64,000 nucleotides of DNA. Source: Schistosoma mansoni. Lineage: Eukaryota; Platyhelminthes; Trematoda; Strigeidida; Schistosomatidae. How positions within the stretch are numbered: position 1 is the first letter of the stretch; each line of letters begins with the position of its first letter. Location of the stretch: positions 7,685,254-7,749,253 of the forward strand of contig NC_031500.1 of NCBI RefSeq assembly GCF_000237925.1, read 5' to 3'. Under the pieces are notes generated by a model. That model was not told where the DNA came from. It saw nothing but the letters and a program-made list of their open reading frames with translations, and made no database searches. The translations under genes were made by a program, and so were the position numbers. Positions 26,220-37,024 of this stretch are shown here, in pieces.

Positions 26220-27200
26220 GTCAATCCTCTTGATTTGTAATGGCATAAAGATCTAGGCTCGCTTTGAATATATCACTATAAGGTACTGACTCTAGATGTT
26301 CTGGCTGAGGATTCCAGAGCTTCACGACCGGATATTCAATTCTGCACCTGACATCTTGTATGATCAGCCCTAGATGAAAGAAAAAGACACTAATACTAAC
26401 ACCACCCTTCATTATGTGGTAAGCCAATATGAGATCACCTCTTAACTTGTATCAGAAAACTGTAACACTTTTAGGCATCTCAGCTTGCCTTCATACGACA
26501 AAAGACCTGTCACCGATTTAGTTGCTGCCTTCTGAAATCGTTTCAGAATATCCGCTTCGTAAATGAAACAAGGATTCCATATCTATGCAATCTGCACATA
26601 ATGCAAATATGCCGACTAAGACTGGTCGGAATTCAGTAAAAATAGTAATGACGGGATGACCCGAAGCATTACAAATTAAATCCTCTATCACGGTCACAAA
26701 GAGCTTGGTATCGAATGTATTGTCGGATTCGATCGAGGACAAATTTGTCTAACCTACGTCAGGTGCATTAAAATCCCCTAATACTAAGTATATTACTCTT
26801 CCTCCATAGCTTGTGTTCTTTTAAATCACTGATCGAGTAGATTGGTTTAAGATAGAAAACACCTACTGTATGTGGCCTTAAAGATCAAGTTCAAAACTGA
26901 CGACTTCATAAGGCTCACTTTCATGACTCACGAACAGAAGAACAAAGGGGCGAAAAATATTTAATGTATAGTAGTACTTTACTCTCCTTGAGGCATTTAC
27001 TTGCATCATTTCTTATGAAGAAACAACTCAGTAATTTTGAGGTAATGCAATGGTTATGTGGTGACTAAGTCCCAGTTACAGCTAGGATAGATGTTGTTAA
27101 TCCATCCACTTACATCCCAATTTCGTGGGATTTATTTCCAAGGTTACGAGTACTAGTAAATTAAACTCGTAAAGCGAATGATTCACTAATACAAGCCTTG
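26220..27200 (-). mobile_element. CR1-like non-LTR element, decayed, RT core missing
   Basis: Minus-strand translation in broken frames shows an endonuclease signature LVLGDFNAPDV (about 26757-26790), a following VIEDL block (about 26670-26700), and then, with no RT palm in between, a C-terminal CR1-type block ATKLVTGLLSYEGKL (about 26490) and WNPQPEHLESVPYSDIFK (26260-26316), which resembles the WNSLP...FK...LD tail of CR1/Perere elements. Fingers, palm and YADD are absent, so the copy has lost its centre. There are many stops and frame changes, so it is old. Confidence 0.6.
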
Positions 27201-27844
27201 ACGACATTCTCTACCAAGACCTGACTACCTGGAAGCCCATCAATCAGAAGTTCCCTTCACTACTTTGCCCCAGGCTGATGTCTCATCCAGATTCGCCTTC
27301 CTTTCAAACCGGGCAACTAGTAACATCACAGGTCTGAGGCGAATACTAATGTTATCCTGAGTCCAAGTACTAGCTCGAAGATTTTTTTGTTCACTCAACC
27401 TTAAGATTATCTTGGGAAGTCCACATGTCTAAACATCAGTATTCCCATCCATTCTCTTGGCAATTTTTACCAGTTTAATATGAATTTCCGATGAATTATA
27501 CGGCAATACGCTGCGAATTGATATCAGCAAGTCGTCTTGAGCTAGTCTGGCTTAAAGATCTGATTTTTCGATCACTCCAAATTACCCGACGACACTGAGG
27601 GAATTTGACGTCTTTCCCTTACAATTAGTTGGATTATTTTACCGTAGAATCTTTTCGAAGAATTTTGTGACCGAGTAAAGGGACCACAGAGGATTCTTTT
27701 TTACCTGAGGTAATGAGGTGGCCGCCAGAGTAGGCTTTCTCTATAATTTTCTACCGACAAACTCCCACTCTCGTGCAATTAGTAATTATCATAAATCTAC
27801 AGACCAATGACACGCTCAGGTCTTCAAATGATACTATTAATACC

Positions 27845-27965
27845 TCTACTATTCTGGGATTCGGCCTGACAACCTCATCTCTCTGTGCTAATGGGGTATG
27901 GCAACTTAAACCGACGCACATACATACAGGTTCTACGGTATGACTGACTGATTTTGAATAAAATA
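27845..27965 (+). mobile_element. RTE (subfamily B2) 3' UTR fragment
   Basis: TGGGATTCGGCC...CTCTGTGCTAATG, then GGTATGGCAACTT and CCGACGCACATACATAC, repeats the 3' UTR end of the RTE copy at 60095 (see 62970-63050). Similar DNA occurs at 55990-56100. Only the 3' end is recognisable. Confidence 0.6.
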
Positions 27966-28737
27966 ACTTGAGAACCCACTTCATTAACGACTAATCTGAC
28001 ATTTTGTGGAAGTTCATCTACTATGTGACTTACCGAAGATTTCTGTTGTGCAGTCAGATTACCCAGCGTGTTCACTGTAAGTACACTAATGTCATACATA
28101 ACCTTCGCTCCCAGTACTAGGATATTTGGTACTACCTTAGATCACCTTTCCTTCGCTGTCGAATAAGAGACAATGGCCTCTTGAACCCACAATGCGTCAT
28201 TTAAACGGAACATACACAAACAATGAAGATATAGTTAAGAATAGCACTTATATGCAACAGGTACTGTGTAGGTATACATCTCTTGGGACCAAAAAACTAC
28301 GGTAATTATAATGCGCTTTCTCTCCAGGGTAGAACTGAAGGCTTAATTGATACAAATGACCAACTATCATCAAAGATTAAGACTTCGACTTAAGAAGCTG
28401 TAGAATCTAGTAGAATGGCGGAAAGACAACAATATGCCCGAAGTCCTACCAGGTAACAGGAGAGACTACATTTAAGCAGCAAAATACCCAAAGCATCCAG
28501 GCTTCACCCGGAATAATCCAAATCAGATTTTTCTGGACAGGCTTTGGATGTTATTTAAAAACGATAAGTTGATTTGCGACACTTCGAAAAGAACTTCTTT
28601 GGATGCTAGGGAAAACTAGTCTAGTTATTTATCCACTTTACACCAGGATATATACAGTTCGGCATTATTAGGTTGATAAATGCATCAAAATATCAATAAT
28701 TAATCGAGTACAATGTATTTAGATAAGAATAGAGAGT
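27966..28737. other. No feature recognised; downstream flank of LYRM4
   Basis: This stretch follows the LYRM4 stop codon on the minus strand and would hold its 3' UTR and terminator region. I could not single out a polyadenylation signal with confidence. Confidence 0.4.
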
Positions 28738-28986
28738 CTACTCAATCACACTTTTACCCGACGGGTATATGTTATTTAGAGTAGCCTGTCTCGCAAGGAC
28801 TTCTAGCAATTCTTCATTCTTCTTTAGTCCAGTTTCCAAAATGTTTGCATCCTCGACTTGACTAAGGTTTTTGAAAATTTTGTCGATCTTTCGCTCAAAG
28901 TATGAGCGTATATTGTAATCAGTGAACCTTTGTGCTTCCTTGAAAAGATTTGACGATAGATTTTGCAAACGTAGCTGGAAATTCAT
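28738..28986 (-). CDS. LYRM4: LYRM4/ISD11 homologue, Fe-S cluster assembly factor
   Basis: ISD11 (LYRM4) is a small mitochondrial LYR-family protein that stabilises the cysteine desulfurase NFS1 with acyl carrier protein, the sulfur donor for Fe-S clusters. The 82-residue product aligns along its length with the 91-residue human protein: LFKEAQRFTDYNIRSYFERK with the human LRESKRF..YNYR block, then a basic helix, LARQATLNNIYPSGK with the human RRQVHIGQLYSTDK, and a C-terminal VIE. The start chosen (MNFQLRLQ) puts the YN pair at residues 24-25, close to human 26-27. A putative 55-nt intron lies just upstream, and splicing from an ATG at 29086 would add 15 residues in frame. The canonical LYR tripeptide appears as LSS. 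The frame is intact, unlike the LINE debris on both sides, which supports a live host gene. Confidence 0.8.
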   Translation of the reverse strand: MNFQLRLQNLSSNLFKEAQRFTDYNIRSYFERKIDKIFKNLSQVEDANILETGLKKNEELLEVLARQATLNNIYPSGKSVIE

Positions 28987-28994
28987 TACAGACG

Positions 28995-29049
28995 CTAAGA
29001 GAAAATAAACAGCTTGAGCCGTATAGTTCAATTATGAGAACAGACTTAC
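28995..29049 (-). other. LYRM4: Putative 55-nt intron of LYRM4
   Basis: On the minus strand the sequence reads GTAAGT at 29049 and TTTATTTTCTCTTAG ending at 28995, a strong donor and a pyrimidine-rich acceptor. Tiny introns near gene 5' ends are a known feature of schistosome genes. Removing it joins the upstream segment ending at 29050 to CGTCTGTA and then ATG at 28986. In one frame the ATG at 29086-29084 reads through the junction into the LYRM4 frame. Confidence 0.6.
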
Positions 29050-29090
29050 GCAAGGCTAGATGACCTTGGAGTTGTTTTGATCGCATCCAT

Positions 29091-29439
29091 TATCCAATAT
29101 CCATGTCACGAACTTGAATAAACCGGTCAATTCCCTTGTGCTCGTTCCTTGTTACTTCAGTACGGTCTCAGGTATTCGGTAATGTACATCGGGTGACAGT
29201 CTCTCTACTCTAGTGTACTAATTCTAGTCAGTTTGGTAGTTATTCATGGATTTGTACATTTCATATTTGAGTGCGTTTGTGGGCATAGTTAGAATAGACT
29301 TATTTGTTATTAGTTCTTGCTGTGATTTGCATTTCTCATCAATTCTCATAATTTGTGCAATAACCAGAATTGACTGAAAATTGTTTTGTTTTTTTAATAC
29401 ATAACATTTGTTCTTCCGTTCTGTTTTTGAACACCCCAT
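29091..29439. promoter_or_regulatory. Upstream flank of LYRM4, probable promoter region
   Basis: This is the 5' side of the LYRM4 gene (minus strand). It is less AT-rich than its neighbours, and I see no recognisable core promoter motif. The assignment rests on position only. Confidence 0.3.
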
Positions 29440-29780
29440 CGATTATCACTCACAAATATGCGACCGCACACATATGCCTCTTGTTCTCATGTATCCGCCG
29501 CTACGATAATGGAACTCCAGAATACTTTCTATGTTCACAGATTACAGTGATACCCTGGTTACATGAATTATCTGGATATACACCTCAAATCATAGCAATT
29601 AGAATTAGAATTAACAAATGCTTATAATTGCGGATTACAAGATCAAAAGAATCTCGAACACGCTTATTCCCGGCAATTCAAGTGACGTCCTGTATATTTT
29701 TCTTGTGTGTATAATTTATTTTTGGTATATTAATACACTGATTTTCATTCGTAATAACTTTGTTATTGGAATTGGTATAT
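29440..29780 (+). repeat. Old dispersed repeat, copy 1
   Basis: It aligns by eye with 36400-36780 in the same orientation through several ordered blocks: ATAATGGAACT, TATCTGGATATACACCT, GCGGATTA, AAGTGACGTCC and TTGTGTGTATAATTTAT. No coding region or known family is recognised. Confidence 0.55.
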
Positions 29781-30059
29781 TTTGGTCCATCGCACATCTG
29801 TTTCACGTCAATAAGGTTTCCGTATACTTTTAACTATTACATTGCCAGAAAAGGGGTTGATTGGTTGCAATGTGAAAACAACAAAGTGATAATTCGAGTG
29901 CTAAGAGGTGATTGTTTCAAGAATAAAGGAATGGTTTACTCAATTGGTAATGTGTAAGTAGAGTGGATTAGAAGAATAAGAGGGGAAACGGAGATAACGA
30001 TTATAGAAAGGAAGTAGTTACTGATATGAAATAATGGTGACCGTGGTAATTTTAGAGAT

Positions 30060-31330
30060 ATGCACCAGACACAGTTGACACAAGAGGAAGATGGTAATCC
30101 ATGGGTCACTACGTTTTTGTCAAGTCTCCACTTAAAGCTATCCACTAATGAGGCTTTGATCCCTTCGGCTGGGAAAGCATTTCAAATGGGAGCGATTCTG
30201 AATGGTAAAACGTGTAAGTGTACCTGGGTGTTTGCTCTTTGGTGTTCAGTCCTTTGAGGGTTGCCTCTGGGAGCATGATGATATTTTGGTAATATGCTCG
30301 TGTTTGGGTGGCTTGACGAACTTAATATGCTGCATTGCATTATCAGATCACCTCTTGTCCCAAGTGTTGGAGTCTGTTCTCGTATGATTAATGTTTGAGC
30401 TGGTGACTTGGCCCACTGTGGTCGCAAGCCAGGGATTACTTTCTGAGGAGACAATCGGAAGCCCATTCCAGTGGAGGACGTGAGTGCTTTGTGTCAAATG
30501 AGCAAGAATGCTCATGGTATGACATCTCAACAGCTTATGCGCTGATTGATTGTCTACCGCCTATTCCTTCATACTTGGTAGGTCCTTTCAGGCTCAAGTG
30601 AATCGTTCTTGTTTTTTTATTAGCCTCTAGAACTTTGCGTCGTTTGCATAGATCAGTTCCGCCGTCATTGATGTAGGTAGAGAACAGGAGCAGATTCAAG
30701 AATGTTCCATGTGAAATTCTTGATGGTGAGACCTTTCTACTCGTATGCACTCGACCTACCTTTGTACGAAACATTCTATTATCTAGGTACGTTCGTATCC
30801 CCGATAAAATTGATTCTGTAAGACCCATGGTTGCAGCCTTCTCTATGAGAAGTGCGTAGACCATTGTGTTGTAGGCTTTCGCGTAAATCGAGCAGTACTA
30901 CATGAACCAGTATCTTATGGTCACATTAGTTCGTCCAGCTTTTTCATACTATTCGTAGATTGGCCTTTCAGAATCCATATTAAGTTTCATGAAGGTTATT
31001 GTTTTTATCCATGTATACCCTCAGTTGTTAGTTGACCAGTCCTTCTGTCGCCTTTGGCAGTATTAGGAGTAATGCAACTGGTCCAATAGACTGGGTATTT
31101 TGTGTCTTCACCTCTGAAAATGGCAGAGAGTGGGGCTGTTGTTGAAAGTTGTCGCATCCTGGTCACTTTCCAGGAAGTGGGGATTCCGGTCTCCCTAATT
31201 CCAACCAAGAAGAGAGTATTGTAGTGGCATTGGACTGTAACCACACTACCTTGGAAACCGAGCTTATAATTACTGAAAAGATTTATGTTCAACAGTTGAT
31301 ATGAAGAGGAGGTCAACAATGGAGAAGGCA
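30060..31330 (-). mobile_element. CR1-like non-LTR element, RT and C-terminal region, decayed
   Basis: In minus-strand order: an RT entry block around PTSWKVTR (about 31160) with the following FRGEDTKYPV; a motif A region with KAYNTMVYALLIEK (30840-30880); TYLDNRMFRTKVGR and FLNLLLFSTYIND (30655-30780), equivalent to the GPLLFLIYIND block; then a jump past YADD to a C-terminal KASLVDSFKWRLDKNV (about 30105-30150). The frame is broken several times. Motif C is missing and the motif A aspartate is not seen. It is an old copy, distinct from the better preserved CR1/Perere family at 32430 and 41785. Confidence 0.65.
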
Positions 31331-31672
31331 GGAAGAATGAATTCAGTCATTTAATCGGATGGCATGGCTCACCCTTGTAGACGTGGTCATTTTGTATAAC
31401 TTGTCATCACTCACATGAAATATATTATTTTATCCCTAGCCCCGAATGTGCTCCTCAAAGACATTAGACATTATATAGCTTATTCTTGTGGAACGATGAG
31501 ACAGAATAGACAATGATATGACTTTCTCGTAATATCCTATGGATTAGACAGTCACGTCATGACAAATTTACAATCTTAGGATTAGGTCTATCACAATAAT
31601 AGTACAAATAAAGAAGTAAGCTTTAGTTCTACACTTCTGATGATATATGGTCATTCACATGTTTGTTGTCCC

Positions 31673-32130
31673 TTAAAACTTCGAGATGAGGAATTTTAGG
31701 ACACTGGTTAGATGCCTGTATGACAATAAATCGGGAATAGTTTGTGTAAGGTTATGTTCCATTTGACTACTCTTGGAATGGTCAATAAAGAAAGTATTGA
31801 AGTTTGCATTAAGTTTGATGTGATCCACGTGGTTGCATAAAGACTTGTTGCAAGTTTTTATTCCGTGGTCAACTTGTGTGTGAGGAATAAAATATATGTT
31901 CGGGTGAGTAGTCAAGCTAAACATCAGTGTGCCGTTTATTGCAAGTAGACTTAATTGGAATCTGTGAGGTTGTATACAAGGTGTTCGATTGTGGGTTTGC
32001 TGAGTGTTTGAGGTCAGTCACATATACTAAAAACTGCCCACAGCAAGTGATGCTTCTGGGTAGACTGCAAGAAGTGCCAAATAATGTCGAGTCGCACAAT
32101 TTGTGGTTGGTTGTTTTTACATCTACACAT
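31673..32130 (-). mobile_element. CR1/Perere-like ORF1 5' fragment, diverged
   Basis: On the minus strand 31673-31924 encodes a peptide whose blocks (THPNIYFIPH, TCNKSLCNHVDHIKLN, NLTQTIPDLLSYRHL) match the N-terminus of ORF1 in the element at 44864-45670 (SPKHTLHSS, TCNKSICNHIDLNNVD, SLTQTIQDLLPYKYL). DNA up to about 32130 would be its leader or upstream ORF1. It is clearly more diverged from the 41785-45720 copy than the adjacent plus-strand segment is, so it is a separate older insertion or an old flank. Confidence 0.6.
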
Positions 32131-32429
32131 TAAATGAATGGCATTGAGAGGTCACGTTTAAGTAATTGATACATGTCTAGTGTATATGCAGAAGAGTCTG
32201 AATACGATGTGGACTGTTCAGTGTGTTTACATAGTTTCATATCATTTGCTTTGGCGCAGGCGTAATAAGCATCAGGGGATATGAGCTGGACATAGTTTGA
32301 TAAAATATGAATATGAGTAAGATCTGTATTGACTGAACAGCGACCGTTAGAGCTCAGCTTAATGGGTGGCAGATTTTCAAGGGAAAGGTTGAATCGAATA
32401 TTGGTTAGGAAGTATTATATGTACGTAAA

Positions 32430-34700
32430 CAGACGGTTGTCAGAAATATGTAAACCTGCCTACACGAAATCACAACATTCTTGACTTGATATTCTGTCAC
32501 AATGTCACACCAATATCAATGGTGGTTGGCGAAAAGTTCCATAACAGCGATCATAAAATAGTCCTCTGCACCCTTCCAATTCTCGCCAAGTGCAACAAAT
32601 CAAAGACATTAAATACGCGTTTCCAATATAGAGGCTATGCAAACGCTGACTGGGAAAACTTTCGGTTTCTAATAAAGCATTCTGACCGGAATAGTTTCTT
32701 TACCAGTGATAACCTTCTAGAAACATTGGAAATATTCAATACTGCCACCAAATATGCTTTAGACATCACCATCCCTTCTAAAATTGCTTTCAAAACAATT
32801 ACTCCCCATATCAACCAAAAGACTAAGTCTAAGCTGCGAAAACTAGGAAGGATGTACTTTATATCAAATGACTTTAGTGCCCTGCACCAGATATACTCTG
32901 TACTTGAAGGAGTGCAGAGTCATCACAACAAACATTAACAGGCAGAAGAACGTACTGTGCTCACTACTGCATCTAAAGCCCAAAACTTATGTCGGCCCCC
33001 TGGAAAAGGCATAAGGAAGAACGAAGATCACAAAATTCACTCTTTACCGCACGACGGCGTGACGTATTATGACCAAACCGTCATATACGAACTGCTAAGT
33101 GAATGTTTTTCCCAAAACGGGAATACATCTAATACCCCAGATATTAACATAAAGTGCATCAACAAAAATTATCTTAGCACCATAAGCTTTGATATTAGGA
33201 GTATACACACCTCCATCAAAACCCTTAAGCTGAATGCGAATTCTGGTGCCGATGACATCCCATCAGTCCTCCATAAAATGTCAGGACAGGATATACAGAC
33301 GTTATTGCTCAAAATATACACGCTATCTTTAGAGGCGGGTATATATCCCGAAGCCTGGAAGGTAACGTATTTTCTTCCCAAACACAAATCAGGACCGAGA
33401 AACCTGGTCGAAAACTACAGACCTATAAATATCACTCCAGTTATATCACACATAATGAAAAAAGTGACACAAAGTCAACTATCTGATCATTTACTTAAGG
33501 AAGATCTGATAGACCCATCACAACATGGCTTCATTAGAACAAGATCCTGCAGTACATGTCTGATAAACTTCTTTAACGAGGTTACTCGCATACGTGACCA
33601 GAAGAAGCTATTGGTTATACTGTAGTTCGATATAAAGAAAGCCTTCGATAAAGTACCTCATAATCTTCTGATCAACAGACTGCAGTCAGTTGGAATTATA
33701 AACCCCCTATTGCATTGGATTAAGTCTTTCCTCACAAACAGACACCAAATAACGAAGATTAACTCTACAACAACTACACCTCGACCAATAACCAGTGGTG
33801 TTGTGCATGGTAGTGTCTTGGGTCCATTGCTCTTTATAATCTATATCAACAATATATGCAAATGCTTTACCACATGTAAGACCTACCTCTACGCTGATGA
33901 CCTAAAAGTCACTTATAAAACTGACGTTGGCGATGTACGTAGTACTATGCAAACAATCTAACATGAACTCAACAAGGTAGTCAACTGGTGCAAACGCTGG
34001 AGGTTAGAGCTCAACACAGAGAAATGCGGTTTGCTATGTATTGGAGACACGTCTCTTAAAATAAAACTAGCACTTAAAAAAACCCTTGCCCAGACCGACA
34101 TCAGTAACTGACCCAGGGGTACATTACTCAGACAGTCTTAACTTCTCAAAACATATCTCAACTAAAGCATCTCAAATGCGGAGATTGTTTGGCTTCATTC
34201 TTCGTAATTTCTTTCAAAACGGAACTAAAATCATTCTTTATAAAGTCTGTGTAAGAGCCATCGTCGAATACTGCCCGTTGATATTTTCCAACCTACGCCT
34301 ATCCTATGTACTTAGGGTGGAAGGAATACAAAGAGACTTCACTCGCAAAATACTTTAAGAACGACCAACCCATTGACTACAGATCCCGATGCCATATCTT
34401 ATGACTAGAACCCCTCTGGAAAAGAAGGCTTAGGTCTAGCTTGATTCTCTATTTCAAACTCCTTAAAAACCATACTTATTACACATGTAATATAGTTCTC
34501 ACCCAAGACTTACATGGATACAACCTTCGAGACAAAGTATCCACAACCAAAGTTATTCAGGTGCCACCACAAGAGATTTTCACAATCGCATCTCAGACTA
34601 GCGTTGATTTCCACCAAGCCATACTCTAAAAATAGAGAAATGACTTGGTTTTATACGAAATGACATGAGTAAACCATACATCGTCATAAAAACTGTACTG
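32430..34700 (+). mobile_element. CR1/Perere-like element, 5'-truncated copy
   Basis: The copy starts near the endonuclease C-terminus (around NLPTRNHNILDLIF), covers the linker (32486-32938) and RT (32957-33961), and continues with the RT thumb and C-terminal domain to about 34640 plus a 3' UTR of uncertain end. Its first 1573 bp (32430-34002) are nearly identical to 41785-43357 in reverse. Three in-frame stops at about 32937, 33626 and 33959 are shared with that copy; each fits a glutamine (CAA/CAG to TAA/TAG) or similar change. After 34002 this copy continues with its own 3' part, which the other copy lacks. Confidence 0.85.
32957..33961 (+). pseudogene. CR1/Perere-like reverse transcriptase, broken
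   Basis: The blocks are in canonical order: NSGADDIPSVLHK, AWKVTYFLPKHKSG, VENYRPINITPV, the finger motif QHGFIRTRSCSTCLINF, motif A as FDIKKAFDKVPHN directly after a stop at 33626, VVHGSVLGPLLFIIYINN (motif B) and TYLYADDLKVTY (motif C, YADD intact at about 33889-33900). The core catalytic residues are present but the reading frame is cut by stops. The thumb and C-terminal region (34086-34640) are in other frames. Confidence 0.8.
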
Positions 34701-36237
34701 TTGTTAAGGCTACCAGAACTGCTCAAAAAGTAAAAATACCATCGTAAAATTTTGTGTCTTTCTTTTCTTTACTAAGATTTTGGCTAATTTCGCTATTTTG
34801 TTCTACTTTTAGGCCAGAAATACAATAATAGTGTGAGCATTAGCTCTCTTTAGGGTCACAATTGTTATGTAACTAATTTAAGTGATAATAACTTTCACTG
34901 GACTGCTAATATTACCTTTTCTTGTTGAACATATAAGTCACCAAATCATTACCTTCCAGGACATAAATGAGACTCATGTTCGAAGGGTATAGTTAAGTTT
35001 CATCAGGGACTAGGCAAACATCCCAACGTTACTACTTTTGGCAAGGAGTTTCAGTCTTTGAGTTGCCGTTATTCTTGCAAAGATGGCCATTAGCATAAAT
35101 AGGTACTAATATAGAGCGATTCAGAAAATTCATTGAAACGTGTGACTTTTGGTCGAAATCACTTGTCCAGTATCATATATATGTACTAGTTTCCTAACCG
35201 TCCTTAGCCTTTTCTGCCGACCCTTGGAAATTTAGGGAAGTTGGTTCCCTTTATTAATCAAGCAAAACAAGTGCAATGTTCTCACAAAACGTGATCAGAT
35301 ATCCAGCGTCTGCCTACTCATTAAACAGCTTGTATTCATACTATTGTTAGTAATTACCAATACAGTGTTGTACATTTTACATTTATTTCTTTGCGTAACT
35401 AGAGAATGGAGTGGTGACGACGACGCTAAGTCGAAAAATGCACATCCATGTACTACAAATATGTTGTAACATGAGTATCTCACGAATAACTTTCGACCAT
35501 TCACTCCTATTCATCGTCTGATGAACAAGTGTGTCGTAATCAAACAGCTAGTATACATCCTTTATCCATGTTAATAACTATAGGTACAGGTAACAAATAT
35601 CTGGGTCCCACTTTTTTTAAGTGAAGAGAAATCATTCTAAACTCATTACACGAACGAACACGCATAAGTGAAGAAAGGGATGTTAAGTTCAGAATAGTAG
35701 ACCCCTTTGTGCGAAGAATAGATGGAGCCTCTGATCACTGATGAAAGAGCACCGATAAAGATTGTGATTCAATAGTTTCTCCAATAATAAAGCTAACGGA
35801 TATCAAGCATCCAGTCTTACTCATGTATATCGAAACAAAAGCTTAGTAAAATCAGCTTGATGGAAGTAAAAATTTAAGGCCGCATGATTTCTAAGCCGTA
35901 CAATAGCACCGTAATTAGCCTAGTAGTCTAATACACCAAGTTTAGGGTTACAATATTCGATAGATGGTCTGGATGACCAGTTTCGTGGGCGCCAAATAGG
36001 TATTCGTTAAATATCAACGGTAACCAACATTCCTATATCTCGCAGCCATACAAGACAGCACAGTACATTCTCCCTGCCGTAACATTACAAGAATACCTTG
36101 GTGACCACATAAGTGAATTTGTGCATAAATAAAAAAATTACAATATTAAAACGTCCTGTTATTATTAAGAAAAGCAGTGGTCAGTGGGAACAATAGATTC
36201 TGACTATGTAGCTTCTTTATGACCACCGACTGAACTG
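34701..36237. other. No gene recognised
   Basis: It probably begins with the 3' UTR of the preceding LINE. The remainder is AT-rich, with no supported coding region. Confidence 0.45.
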
Positions 36238-36342
36238 ATTAAGTAACTTTTCAGATTCACTTTATCTTCACCACATAAACATAACACAGAAGTTGATATT
36301 CGATAATCCTTCGCAATTAATTGTGACTTTCATAGCATCACG
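36238..36342 (+). repeat. Direct repeat, left copy
   Basis: TTTTCAGATTCA near 36250 and CTTCGCAATTAATTGTGACT (36309-36328), with the following TTCATAGCATCAC, recur at 36877-36982. The last 33 bp are identical; the first part is diverged. Confidence 0.75.
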
Positions 36343-36399
36343 TTATTTAAGGGTATGACATTGAATACTCTTCCTATTTTGAATCCCTCATAGCATGAA

Positions 36400-36780
36400 A
36401 CACTGTTAAACACTCATAAACACACCGTTACACACACGCCTCTCGTTCCCCATTGCCTGTGGTCACGATAATTGAACTATAAAATACCTATTATCTACAT
36501 TTATAGACTAAGGCCATATTTCGATTATATGCTATATCTGGCTATACCCCTGGAATTACAACAACCCCATCAGAATTAATTATTACCAATAGTTGTGGAT
36601 TATGGTACCAAGTGCAACTCTAACTCGATCCAGCCTGCAGATTTAAGTAACGTCCCATACCTTTTATTTGTGTTTATAACTTATAATTTGCATACTACAA
36701 CATTAACATTTGGACTTAATAACTCTATTTCTGAGTCAATATTATGTTGGTCCGCGACAGTTGGACCTTTTCAATAGTTG
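36400..36780 (+). repeat. Old dispersed repeat, copy 2
   Basis: Homologous by ordered blocks to 29440-29780 (TATCTGGCTATACCCCT, TGTGGATTATGG, AAGTAACGTCCCATACC, TTTATAACTTATAATTTGC). It lies between the two copies of the direct repeat at 36238 and 36877. Confidence 0.55.
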
Positions 36781-36876
36781 TTTATTTCTTTTCTCTCCCA
36801 CTCTTTTCATTCCAAACAAACGTTGATCCTGGGCATCCAAAGTTTTCAATCAGGGCAATATCTTGTGTTACACCTG

Positions 36877-36982
36877 AATAAGTTAACATTTTCAGATTCA
36901 TTTATTTTTCATCACGTATATATGACCCACTTGTTATATCTGATTACCCTTCGCAATTAATTGTGACTTTCATAGCATCACT
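36877..36982 (+). repeat. Direct repeat, right copy
   Basis: It repeats 36238-36342 at a spacing of about 640 bp. The 33 bp ending at TTCATAGCATCAC are identical between the copies. Confidence 0.75.
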
Positions 36983-37024
36983 CCAAACTATCACTGCGCA
37001 AGCACTTATTCTACCGTCAAATTT

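Noticed and set aside
27875-28099. Minus-strand frame that could extend the CR1-like endonuclease
   Set aside because: Too far from the GDFN motif for a normal endonuclease length, and part of it overlaps a plus-strand RTE 3' UTR match.
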